In this document: piece after piece, positions 1 through 7,845 of the stretch
Layout: each line of letters starts with the position of its first letter
Numbering within the stretch: position 1 is the first letter of the stretch
Assembly: GCA_964490875.1 (NCBI GenBank)
Contig: CAZBEF010000003.1
Location: 76,912-140,911, forward strand
Direction: 5' to 3'
Length of the DNA stretch: 64,000 bases
DNA from: CAYYYG01 sp964490875
GTDB lineage: Bacteria > Patescibacteriota > Microgenomatia > UBA1406 > GWC2-37-13
Made by a program: the position numbers and the translations under genes
Notes under the pieces: generated by a model
Database searches by the model: none
Seen by the model: only the letters and a program-made list of their open reading frames with translations
What the model was told of the DNA's origin: nothing

Positions 1-890
1 GACATTCTTAAGTGCCGGATTAATCTCAGTTTTATCACAAACTGATCAACTAACTCTTGTGCTTCTTCTTCGGTTAACTTTCCTGCGGCGATATCTTTTT
101 CAATAAAAATATCAAAAAACCCGCTGACATTTCCCAAGCTCATAGCCGCGCCGTCTTGCTCTTTCAATGCCGCAAGGTAGGCAAAATATGTCCATTGAAT
201 AGCTTCTTTGGCGTTTGTCGCGGGAAGTTTAATATCATAACCATATGTCTCGGCCATTTCTTTAATCATCTTCAAAGCCTTAATCTGTTCACTCACTTCT
301 TCGCGCAGCCTAATAACATCGTCTGTCATCGCACCATCAATTTCTGCCAGGTCTTTCGTCTTTTCTTCGATCAAATGATCAATTCCATACAAAGCAACCC
401 GCCGATAGTCGCCGATTATTCTTCCGCGGGCATAATTGTCCGGCAGGCCGGTTATCACACCAACCGAGCGGTAATGTTTCATTTCTTTCGTATATGCATC
501 AAACACACCATCGTTGTGAGATTTGCGATATTTGGTAAACAGTTCAACAACAGCAGGCGAGAGCGTCCGGCCTTTTTCTTCACAGGCCTTCTGGACAACT
601 CGAACACCGCCATACGGTTTAATTCCGCGCTTAAGCGGAGCATCGGTCTGCAGGCCAACTATTACTTCAAGATCTTTCTGAATATATCCGGCTTTATGGC
701 TCGTAATTGTCGAGATTGTTTCGGTATCAATGTCCAGCACGCCGTTTGCAGCGCGTTCTTTTTTCAGCAAATCCTGACAGATTTTCCACAAGGCTTTGGT
801 TTTTGCTGTAGGCCCTTTCAAGAAACTCTCGTCGCCATTGTATGGTTTTAGGTTGGTTAAAATAAAAGCTCGCACGTTTATAGTTTTCAT
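1..890 (-). CDS. pflB: Formate C-acetyltransferase (pyruvate formate-lyase), N-terminal part
   Basis: This is the first 296 residues of the glycyl-radical enzyme that converts pyruvate and CoA to acetyl-CoA and formate in anaerobic fermentation. It follows the E. coli enzyme closely: GDESFLKG near residue 18, then STITSHKAGYI, IVGLQTDAPLKRG, GLPDNYARGRIIGDYRRVAL and PATNAKEAIQWTYFAYLAAL. The catalytic cysteine pair and the C-terminal radical glycine would lie left of the window, so activity cannot be judged. The ATG at 890 gives an N-terminus about 20 residues shorter than in E. coli. A TACAAT -10 box at 899-904 lies 8 bases before the ATG, so the mRNA may be leaderless. The activating enzyme PflA is not in the window. 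Confidence 0.95.
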   Translation of the reverse strand, partial: MKTINVRAFILTNLKPYNGDESFLKGPTAKTKALWKICQDLLKKERAANGVLDIDTETISTITSHKAGYIQKDLEVIVGLQTDAPLKRGIKPYGGVRVVQKACEEKGRTLSPAVVELFTKYRKSHNDGVFDAYTKEMKHYRSVGVITGLPDNYARGRIIGDYRRVALYGIDHLIEEKTKDLAEIDGAMTDDVIRLREEVSEQIKALKMIKEMAETYGYDIKLPATNAKEAIQWTYFAYLAALKEQDGAAMSLGNVSGFFDIFIEKDIAAGKLTEEEAQELVDQFVIKLRLIRHLRM

Positions 891-950
891 AGACTTTAAT
901 TGTAAGAAACTATCGCAGAAATCTATGTGACCAACATCACAATATTGAGG

Positions 951-2819
951 TTATATTTTTGGCTCCAATCTGGGGAGGGAGAACACAAATGTTGAACCTT
1001 TATTCTCTTCAGAAGATTCAAGGTAGATCATACCGCCCATGTTTTCAACAAATTTTTTGCTTATGTACAAACCTAATCCAGTGCCCCGGTTGGAGTCATG
1101 AGCTAATATATTTTCATCAGCCTGCTTAAATTTCCGGAATAGAAACTTTTGATTGGCCTGCGAAATACCCGTGCCGGTATCCTTAACTCTTACTGTCGTG
1201 TAATGATCTTTTTCTTCAACGTTTACTGTAACTCCGCCTGTTTCCGTAAACTTAATCGCATTCCCAATCAGATTCACCAGAACTTGTTTTGTCCGATCCC
1301 GGTCTGCCAGGGTAAGGCGAAGTGATTGATTCTTATTTTCAAAAGTAAGGAATATATTTTTTTGTTCTGCCAGACTTTTGATTTCCTGTATAACTTCGGC
1401 AATAAGTTCGGCAATGGGGAACGGCTCAATATTAAATGTCATTCGTCCTTGCTCAATGCGTGAAACATTTAAAAAGTCGTTAACAATATCTATCAGACGG
1501 TTTGCCGACTGGTCAATAAATCCAATAAGAGTAGGAATATCGCCTTCGGACATTTCTTTTGTATAATGGCTTTTCAAAATTGAAACAGATCCGCGGATTG
1601 CAGTAAGTGGTGTCCGCAATTCATGCGAAGCAATGGCGAAAAATTCATCCTTTGTCCGTTCGAGTTTTTTGGAAATAGTAATGTCATCAATCAGAATCAC
1701 GCTGCCGATATACTCTTTAGCCGGTTCATGAATAAAAATGGGCGAAACACTGATTCTAAGAATATTGCTGTTCCAATCAACTTCGCGAAGTTCTATCGGC
1801 GCGCCTTCATTTTTACTCTGTTCAATAAACACACTGAAATTGAAGCTGTTTGTCAGCTGTTCTTCTATCTGCTTAATGGTTTGAGTGTCATCATTTATTT
1901 TCAGAATGGTTTTAGCCGCCGCATTAATGATCAGAATAGTATTGGTAACATCGGTCATTATAAATCCCAGTGATAGGCCAGAAACAGATGCTATCAGTTT
2001 AGCTTCAAGTGTTTGCGCCGATTTTTCGGCAAGCTTGCGTCGAAGTTTTTCTTCGGCGGCAACCATTGCCTGTTTTTCCAGGTCATTACGGGTCATATAG
2101 GTGAGTTTCTCACGCTCAAGAATGCCGTGGGGAATAATTTGCAGATAGTGCGATACTAAATCATAAGTGTATGTTTCTTTTATATATTGATAATGCTGAA
2201 GAGTTAGGTCAAGAACAATATTTTCTCCAAATGCTCCAGCAATATGTTGAAACAACGCATCGTTCAGCTTCTGAAATAAGGAAGTGAGTTCTGCCGCCGT
2301 AACATCGGGTAGTTCGCGGTACAGGTAGGTTAATTTTTTTTGATCCTTTATAGAAAGCCCTTCAAATTTTGTGCCGGCAACAACAGAATCCACAAGATTC
2401 TGAAGGCCTTTCATCCCAACCTGTTTAATAATGTATTCAGCTAATTTCCGAGTGTAAGAAGAGTACAACAAAAATAATTGCTGAATTTCCGGTAAAAAAC
2501 ATAGCTGGAACGGGATGGGAAGAGAATAAATATCGAATTTTGTTCGGATTTCTTTGCGTAGACTTTCTTTTGTATAAGGCCGTTGTACTACAAGCGGTTC
2601 ATTCCGCGAAATGAATTCTTCCAAAGCAAGATAGGTTTGAATGATAGTATTTAAACGGGATCGGAAGTCTAAATTGAGGGATTTTTCATATTTATCATTG
2701 ATCTGATTTATCAAATCTTCGCGTGCAATAATATTTCGTGTATATACAACAATCTGGTCAGCTATTTCAGCGGTTGAATTCTTATGCTGAGTTGGGTTTA
2801 GAAATGAAAAGATCCCCAT
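951..2819 (-). CDS. Cytoplasmic PAS-containing sensor histidine kinase
   Basis: The 622-aa protein has a novel helical N-terminal region (about 1-260), a short coiled coil, a PAS-like domain (about 275-385), a HisKA dimerisation domain with phospho-acceptor H399 in the ASHELRTPL motif, and a HATPase_c domain with an N-box (GNAIKFTETGG), a G1 box (DTGTGI) and a G2 box (GTGLGLYISKKF). No membrane segment is visible, so it probably senses a cytoplasmic signal through the N-terminal or PAS region. It is divergent from an 8-TM protein/response regulator pair starting 60 bases away, which makes that regulator the likely phosphotransfer partner (inference). The start is the only early in-frame ATG. 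Confidence 0.95.
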   Translation of the reverse strand: MGIFSFLNPTQHKNSTAEIADQIVVYTRNIIAREDLINQINDKYEKSLNLDFRSRLNTIIQTYLALEEFISRNEPLVVQRPYTKESLRKEIRTKFDIYSLPIPFQLCFLPEIQQLFLLYSSYTRKLAEYIIKQVGMKGLQNLVDSVVAGTKFEGLSIKDQKKLTYLYRELPDVTAAELTSLFQKLNDALFQHIAGAFGENIVLDLTLQHYQYIKETYTYDLVSHYLQIIPHGILEREKLTYMTRNDLEKQAMVAAEEKLRRKLAEKSAQTLEAKLIASVSGLSLGFIMTDVTNTILIINAAAKTILKINDDTQTIKQIEEQLTNSFNFSVFIEQSKNEGAPIELREVDWNSNILRISVSPIFIHEPAKEYIGSVILIDDITISKKLERTKDEFFAIASHELRTPLTAIRGSVSILKSHYTKEMSEGDIPTLIGFIDQSANRLIDIVNDFLNVSRIEQGRMTFNIEPFPIAELIAEVIQEIKSLAEQKNIFLTFENKNQSLRLTLADRDRTKQVLVNLIGNAIKFTETGGVTVNVEEKDHYTTVRVKDTGTGISQANQKFLFRKFKQADENILAHDSNRGTGLGLYISKKFVENMGGMIYLESSEENKGSTFVFSLPRLEPKI

Positions 2820-2878
2820 ACTATATTGACATCTTATAAAAGAAAAGACTATACTAATTTACAATATCAAACTATCTT

Positions 2879-3694
2879 ATGAAATTCCACCGACTCTTAT
2901 ATTTGTATTGTTTCATAACGATTTTACTGTTTGCTGTTATATGGGACGCATGGCTTTATACTCTACCTAATCATAATACAGTCTGGAATTATGTCTACAA
3001 TCTTATTTACGGAACGATGTTCTTATTAGCGGGTGCAATTTCGGTCATGTATGCATCTGATTTTGGATTTAGGACGAATCTGGGGAAAATGATTCTGTTT
3101 TTTGGATTTGGAATGATATTCGATTGGGCAGGCGGTATGATATGGGTTTATTATAATCTAATTTTGTCAGTCCGAATTCCATATCCGTCTTTTGCTGATG
3201 CGTCATATATGCTGTTTGCCCCGTGTTTTGTTATCGGCGCATTGTATATGATTCAGTTATATCAAACGCAGATTACCAGGCGTCTTATTATTGATTCAAT
3301 AGTTATAATCTTTTTAGCATTCATAACTATTTTTGGACTTTTTGCCCGGCCGGATCTTTCAGCCGGACTGTCGTTTGTTGAAAAATTTACTAATATTTAT
3401 TATCCGTTTAGCGATGTGATTTTTGCTTCGATGGCGCTTATTGTACTTCGTGTTGGCCGCGGAAAAGCTCATCCAAGTCTGTATATATTTACCGTTGGCA
3501 TTGCATTACAAACCATAGCAGATTTATTATTCGCCTATAGGAGCGCACTCGGAGTTTATTGGAATGGTGATATCTCCGATTTGTTTTATACGGTGAGTGC
3601 TTTTATAATAAGTATCGGTATGATTGAAATTATAAATAGTTTATATAAAGCTATTCCGCTGGAAAATTTATCAGTTGCCTCACCAAAACCATGA
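2879..3694 (+). CDS. Eight-TM membrane protein, sensor-like
   Basis: A 271-aa integral membrane protein with eight hydrophobic segments (about residues 5-26, 38-57, 63-86, 103-124, 138-158, 180-195, 204-226, 232-254). The segment PYPSFADASYMLF recalls the PSxADxxYL motif seen in membrane input domains fused to diguanylate cyclases in other bacteria. Here there is no output domain. Its 3' end overlaps the next response regulator by 4 bases (ATGA), so the two are translationally coupled. It may be a membrane input module acting on the separately encoded kinase or regulator. The function is not established. Confidence 0.85.
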   Translation: MKFHRLLYLYCFITILLFAVIWDAWLYTLPNHNTVWNYVYNLIYGTMFLLAGAISVMYASDFGFRTNLGKMILFFGFGMIFDWAGGMIWVYYNLILSVRIPYPSFADASYMLFAPCFVIGALYMIQLYQTQITRRLIIDSIVIIFLAFITIFGLFARPDLSAGLSFVEKFTNIYYPFSDVIFASMALIVLRVGRGKAHPSLYIFTVGIALQTIADLLFAYRSALGVYWNGDISDLFYTVSAFIISIGMIEIINSLYKAIPLENLSVASPKP

Positions 3695-4059
3695 AAAAAG
3701 TACTCATTATCGAAGATGACAGTTCAATCGCAGGGTTATATAAGATAGTTTTTACGAAGAGCAATTATGAAGTTGAGATAGGGGAAAATGGTATAGAAGG
3801 AATGGCAAAAGCGCGAAGTTTTAATCCGGATATGATTTTATTGGATATTATGATGCCTAAAATGAACGGTATCCAGGTTATTCACCAGTTGAAAGCAGAC
3901 CAGACGTTAAAACATATTCCCGTGATTGCTATTTCAAACCTTACCGAAGCATCTGCAGAAAAGGAAATGCTTTCATCAGGAGTCATTAAATTTATAGTGA
4001 AAAGCCAGTTTCTGCCAGATCAAATAGTGAAAATTGTAAATGATTATTTTGCTAAATAA
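3691..4059 (+). CDS. Single-domain response regulator (CheY-like)
   Basis: A 122-aa receiver domain with no output domain. It has the acidic pair EDD near residue 8, the phospho-acceptor Asp in LLDIMMPKMNG (about residue 52), the conserved Ser/Thr position in AISNLTEA and a late Lys in FIVKSQFLP. It overlaps the upstream membrane protein gene by 4 bases and converges on the next gene with a 16-base overlap of coding ends. It probably receives phosphate from the divergent histidine kinase and passes the signal by protein contact. It is one of three receivers in the window, with those at 14.4 and 31.2 kb. Confidence 0.95.
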   Translation: MKKVLIIEDDSSIAGLYKIVFTKSNYEVEIGENGIEGMAKARSFNPDMILLDIMMPKMNGIQVIHQLKADQTLKHIPVIAISNLTEASAEKEMLSSGVIKFIVKSQFLPDQIVKIVNDYFAK

Positions 4060-5129
4060 TTCTTGTAGAATTCTACTGTATTGTCCATTGCTGCATTGAA
4101 ACTTGCTCCCGAAATATTGTGTCCGCCGGTTGAATATTCATACAGCTTATGAGGGATTGTCGTTTTATCGAGCAATTCATTTAAATCGCGGCTATAGCCT
4201 ATGTTCACAACTGCATCATCAACAGCATGATGAATTTGGATGGCGCTTTTTACATCACTTAAGTAATTGGTTGGGGCAACTAACTTCCAAAATTCGTTAT
4301 CAGCGTCAAATTGTCCGTATGTGTCAAATAATAGTTTTCGCCTTCTTTGTCGTTCCGTATTGTTTGCCGGGGGAGAATAACTTGCATCGTTAATGCCGTA
4401 CTTCTGCATATCCTGGTATGAATATACAGCACCCGCCCAAATCACAACAGCGGGAATATCTTTTTTTACCACGGTGCTGCGTAGAAGGACATTCCCAGCC
4501 ATACTATGCCCCCATAATCCAATTTTATTTGCGTTTACAAAAGAACTGGCCTGCAGTGCTGAATATGCATTGAGAGTATCAACAACATAATCCGAACCAT
4601 AATATCCGCCGCCCGGTTCACCGCCAGATTTTCCATGTCCCCGCAAGTCTATTTTAAACACTACAAATCCATTTCGTGCTAAATAATCCACATATGCAGA
4701 ATAGGGTGCGCCCAATGTTTCATACTGAGAAGGCGGAATATATCCATGTACAAACACAATCGCAGGCCAGCCGTCTTTTGGCGGCTCACCGGCCGGTTGT
4801 GTAAGCATTCCATGAATGGTAAATCCATCCGAATCATAGCTGGTTGTATAGGTTCTATATTGTTCATTTGAATTTACCAGCTCGAGTACATCCAAACTGC
4901 TTTCATACGAACGGTTTCGCAGGTAGGGGACTGTCATCTCCTGAAAGGGAAAAGGAGTTGGTGTCAGGCCTACTGTTTTTGTATTCTCAGTTTGAGTTGA
5001 AGGCGCCATGCTCTTTTCTTCAGTATGTTGTTTATTAAGCGCAAACACAATTCCACTGATTGCAATCACCATCATTGCAACAATAATTAATATCAAAATT
5101 TTTTTATGGGCAAATAAATTTTGTGACAT
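4044..5129 (-). CDS. Membrane-anchored alpha/beta hydrolase (prolyl-oligopeptidase/esterase type)
   Basis: The 361-aa protein has one N-terminal membrane anchor (about residues 10-30), a Thr/Pro-rich linker and an alpha/beta-hydrolase fold facing outside. It shows the oxyanion region (FVHGYIPPSQY), a DLRGHGKSGG motif, the nucleophile elbow GHSMAGN, a candidate acid in HAVDDAVVN and the catalytic His in TGGHNISG. This fits an S9-like peptidase or esterase; the substrate is unknown. TATACT at 5137-5142 lies 7 bases before the ATG. The coding end overlaps that of the convergent response regulator by 16 bases. Confidence 0.9.
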   Translation of the reverse strand: MSQNLFAHKKILILIIVAMMVIAISGIVFALNKQHTEEKSMAPSTQTENTKTVGLTPTPFPFQEMTVPYLRNRSYESSLDVLELVNSNEQYRTYTTSYDSDGFTIHGMLTQPAGEPPKDGWPAIVFVHGYIPPSQYETLGAPYSAYVDYLARNGFVVFKIDLRGHGKSGGEPGGGYYGSDYVVDTLNAYSALQASSFVNANKIGLWGHSMAGNVLLRSTVVKKDIPAVVIWAGAVYSYQDMQKYGINDASYSPPANNTERQRRRKLLFDTYGQFDADNEFWKLVAPTNYLSDVKSAIQIHHAVDDAVVNIGYSRDLNELLDKTTIPHKLYEYSTGGHNISGASFNAAMDNTVEFYKNYLAK

Positions 5130-5210
5130 GTCTTACAGTATAAAAAATTTTTTGTTAAAAATGTGCTGCTTACTAGTAGCATTGAACCGCAAAACATGCT
5201 ATATTTTTTT

Positions 5211-6266
5211 ATGCTTTTTTATGACTATCATCACACTTCAGATTCAGTAAACTATACTCCGCTTAATATTCCTCGTCTGCGCAGAATTTACAATCAAAAA
5301 AGTTTTTTTCAAAATCTTATTGCGATTCCTGTGTTTATTATTATTGCAGCGGTCGCATTGTCCTTCTTCATTAAAACCGCCCATCCCAACGCCGAATATG
5401 TCCAGGCAGATACGGAAAATATTCATCGCACCGTTATTCCTTCACCGACAGTGTTTATACAATCAGTTTTATCAGAACAGCACCACGAAGCACCTTCATC
5501 GGCTCTTGAGCAGGTGGTGGAAGATGCACTGGACGGAACAAAAGGACTGTATGGCATTGCCATAAGAAATATTAAAACAGGAGAAAGTTACTATAAAAAT
5601 GAACATCAAAAATTCCAATCGGCGAGTTTGTACAAAGTATGGATAATGGCAGTCGTATATAAGCAGATTGCAGAAGGAAAACTATCGCTAGATGATACAC
5701 TATCGGGCGATATAGCCGATTTAAACCGAAGATTTGATATCGCAACAGAATCTGCAGAACTCACCGAAGGATCGGTTACATTTACAGTTTCAAACGCGCT
5801 GGAGGAAATGATCACCAATTCCCATAATTATGCAGCGATGCTGCTTACTGCAAAAGTAGGGCTGTCGAAAGTAGCCGATTTTCTTGAGGCAAATGGACTT
5901 CACGATTCTAATATAGGGCAACCTCCTCGAACAACTCCTTCGGATATGGCGATTTTTTTTGAAAAATTGTATCGAGGTGAACTTAACGATGCTCCCCATT
6001 CTATAGAAATGATTCAGCTGCTGAAAAGACAGAATCTAAACAATATTATTCCAAAATATCTTCCGGAGGGGATCGAAATTGCGCATAAAACCGGACAGAT
6101 CTATTCGGTTGCCCATGACGCCGGAATTATTTTTTCTATTAAAGGGGACTATATTTTTGTCGGGATGTCCGACAGTAATTTTTATCCGGATGCCGAAGAA
6201 AGAATTGCTCGAGTTTCTGAGTCGGTATATAACTATTTTCAACAGACAAGAGATCTAGAAAAATAA
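5211..6266 (+). CDS. Membrane-anchored class A beta-lactamase-like serine hydrolase
   Basis: A beta-lactamase2/penicillin-binding-type serine hydrolase with one N-terminal membrane anchor. The active-site signatures are SLYK (SxxK; Ser codon at 5625), SHN in place of SDN (in MITNSHNYAAM) and a KTG box (HKTGQIYS; Lys codon at 6087). The omega loop is short, reading GQPPRTTPSDM where class A beta-lactamases carry the deacylating ExxLN, so Glu166 appears to be missing. This suggests a peptidoglycan-directed enzyme or one that acylates without turnover. In-frame starts also exist at 5163 (GTG) and 5196 (ATG); I chose 5211 because a TATATT box sits at 5200-5205. Confidence 0.85.
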   Translation: MLFYDYHHTSDSVNYTPLNIPRLRRIYNQKSFFQNLIAIPVFIIIAAVALSFFIKTAHPNAEYVQADTENIHRTVIPSPTVFIQSVLSEQHHEAPSSALEQVVEDALDGTKGLYGIAIRNIKTGESYYKNEHQKFQSASLYKVWIMAVVYKQIAEGKLSLDDTLSGDIADLNRRFDIATESAELTEGSVTFTVSNALEEMITNSHNYAAMLLTAKVGLSKVADFLEANGLHDSNIGQPPRTTPSDMAIFFEKLYRGELNDAPHSIEMIQLLKRQNLNNIIPKYLPEGIEIAHKTGQIYSVAHDAGIIFSIKGDYIFVGMSDSNFYPDAEERIARVSESVYNYFQQTRDLEK

Positions 6267-6279
6267 TGGGATAATAATG

Positions 6280-7062
6280 CTACATGTCTTCGATAATAGG
6301 AGAAGAGTCATTGGTAGTATATCCTTCAATATCTATAAGATGAATTGGCGTATTTTTTCTCTCATCAATGCTCAGAAACGACGGAAGCATAAATTGCCGG
6401 GACAAAAGATCTGTTGGTTTAATACCATTATTTTCAAATAACTTACGGAGGGCATCTCGAACTGAGGAAACTTCGTCTGGAAAAAGAGGAGGCAAACCCC
6501 GAATATTTTCATAGATCATGATTTTATTTCCTGTCTCCTTCTCCATAAGACCAACAAGTGGTTCAGCTAATTGAACAGTCCCATATCCAATTTTTTCTGC
6601 CAGCTCTTTCAGGTATTCTGCATTGTCTTTAAATATTTTTTGAATCCTTTGTCCTAAAATAATTTCATTTGAAAGACTGTAAAGAGCGCGAATGGTTCGT
6701 TCGTCATAATTGCCACTCCAGTCATTATTAGCAATTCGTTCTTTCATTTGAGATGGAGTTACTACAGTCTTAAGCTTCGCAACAAAATTTGCACGAGGCA
6801 GCTGATCATATAAAAATACACTCGTTCTTACAAATTCACTTCCCGGTTTAGGATTAAACTGATCGTTATCTGTAGGATTAGTGTTCTGCGGCTTATATTG
6901 CCATGAATCTGGATATCCTTGTAGTTTTTCAATGATTGTTCTTATTTTCTCCTGATCGATTGCAGTATTGATATATTGAATATACGCTCCTGCATCACGT
7001 CTTTCTATACCAGCCATCGTACTTTTACCTTCAGATTTTATATCGTTTTCAGATCCTTCCAT
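6280..7062 (-). CDS. Orphan protein, possibly kinase-fold
   Basis: A 260-aa soluble protein I do not recognise. Its C-terminal half has the order expected of a small protein or aminoglycoside kinase lobe: a hinge-like KIMIYENIRGLPP, a helix DALRKLFENNGI, a catalytic-loop-like IKPTDLLSRQFML and a metal-loop-like IHLIDIEGYT. The Asp of the loop is kept (PTDLL), but the preceding His is replaced and DFG/DFE has become DIEG. If the resemblance is real it is a divergent or pseudo-kinase. No glycine-rich loop is obvious in the N-terminal half. The gene is AT-rich and converges on the beta-lactamase-like gene. Confidence 0.7.
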   Translation of the reverse strand: MEGSENDIKSEGKSTMAGIERRDAGAYIQYINTAIDQEKIRTIIEKLQGYPDSWQYKPQNTNPTDNDQFNPKPGSEFVRTSVFLYDQLPRANFVAKLKTVVTPSQMKERIANNDWSGNYDERTIRALYSLSNEIILGQRIQKIFKDNAEYLKELAEKIGYGTVQLAEPLVGLMEKETGNKIMIYENIRGLPPLFPDEVSSVRDALRKLFENNGIKPTDLLSRQFMLPSFLSIDERKNTPIHLIDIEGYTTNDSSPIIEDM

Positions 7063-7153
7063 AATATTTCTAAGCTTCCATTTATTTTAACATATTAATG
7101 TATAGTCCAATTTTTATTCATAAAAATAATAGTTTTTTCTCAGTCAAAGATAG

Positions 7154-7249
7154 AGAAAGCGGCTTCTATCAGTATTCGGAAGAAAGAATCGCGGGTATCG
7201 GAAGCAGTATTTAATTATTTTGATGGACAGAATGGAATTATCTGCTATG
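7154..7249 (+). pseudogene. 3' remnant of a second beta-lactamase-like gene
   Basis: Translation near 7160 reads GFYQYSEERIAG and, after a frame change near 7195, VSEAVFNYFDGQNG. The intact serine hydrolase at 5.2-6.3 kb ends NFYPDAEERIARVSESV and then YNYFQQ. Only the last 25-30 codons are recognisable, and there is no open frame upstream, so this is most simply a decayed tandem duplicate. The match is short, so confidence is moderate. Confidence 0.5.
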
Positions 7250-7321
7250 TTTGATCACAAATAATCCACCAGCTATTACCAGGAGAATAAGTGCTCCAAG
7301 ATACCACGGTAAATATTCCAT
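7238..7321 (-). CDS. 27-aa single-pass membrane peptide
   Basis: The ATG at 7321 opens a 27-codon frame ending at 7238. The peptide begins MEYLPWYLGALILL, is almost entirely one hydrophobic segment and ends in KHSR. The start follows the stop of the upstream 70-aa gene by one base (TGA T ATG), which is typical of translational coupling. The size is like KdpF-type subunits and the Kup gene is close by, but there is no sequence evidence for that role. Confidence 0.5.
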   Translation of the reverse strand: MEYLPWYLGALILLVIAGGLFVIKHSR

Positions 7322-7322
7322 A

Positions 7323-7535
7323 TCAATGTTTGATGAAATCACTTATAAAATAACTGAAACAATAACAGAGAGTTGTAAGAGTAATTCCAAGAACATATAT
7401 AATTATAGAAAAACTATTTTTTGATAAAAAAGGTGTAAAAATTAACGCTCCTGCAATAATATTTCCCAGTTCCATTAATTTCTCAGATAATCGTTTTCTA
7501 AATTCAGGTGAAAATTTCACTGTTACTCCAATCAT
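7323..7535 (-). CDS. Small two-TM membrane protein
   Basis: A 70-aa protein with an amphipathic basic N-terminus (FSPEFRKRLSEKLMELG) followed by two hydrophobic segments (about 27-42 and 44-64). It is not a recognised family. It lies downstream of Kup and the 72-aa protein on the same strand and is probably cotranscribed with the 27-aa peptide that follows it by one base. Confidence 0.6.
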   Translation of the reverse strand: MIGVTVKFSPEFRKRLSEKLMELGNIIAGALIFTPFLSKNSFSIIIYVLGITLTTLCYCFSYFISDFIKH

Positions 7536-7621
7536 ATTCTACTTAACCATACCATGGTATTGTAACGATTACCATGGACTATAATCTGCATTTGTGAAGA
7601 ATCAGAGCCTTTCGTCAATAT

Positions 7622-7840
7622 TTATTTAGATGTATTAGAAGGCAAGAGGAGTCTCACAATTTCGATATCTTTTATTTTATTGTTTTCTAGCGTCTCGGTT
7701 TTTGCAGAAACTATACTGGTAAATCCATGTATATCGTTTTGATTTCTCACAACCGGATACGTCCGGCTGATCATATACGAGAACCCCAAGATAAACAGAA
7801 TTATTATCATCAATTTTGCGAGCCTTAATAGGGTGCTCAT
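7622..7840 (-). CDS. Small membrane-anchored protein downstream of kup
   Basis: A 72-aa protein with one N-terminal membrane segment (LMIIILFILGFSYMI) and a short polar tail predicted outside. It starts 5 bases after the kup stop codon, so it is almost certainly in the kup transcript. No family was recognised. An accessory role for the transporter is possible but rests on position alone. Confidence 0.65.
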   Translation of the reverse strand: MSTLLRLAKLMIIILFILGFSYMISRTYPVVRNQNDIHGFTSIVSAKTETLENNKIKDIEIVRLLLPSNTSK

Positions 7841-7845
7841 ATATT

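Noticed and set aside
156..851. 231-aa open frame on the plus strand
   Set aside because: It is antisense to the clear pflB coding sequence and has no family features.
7238..7321. Naming the 27-aa membrane peptide KdpF
   Set aside because: Size and nearness to kup are suggestive, but there is no sequence match, and kup does not need KdpF.
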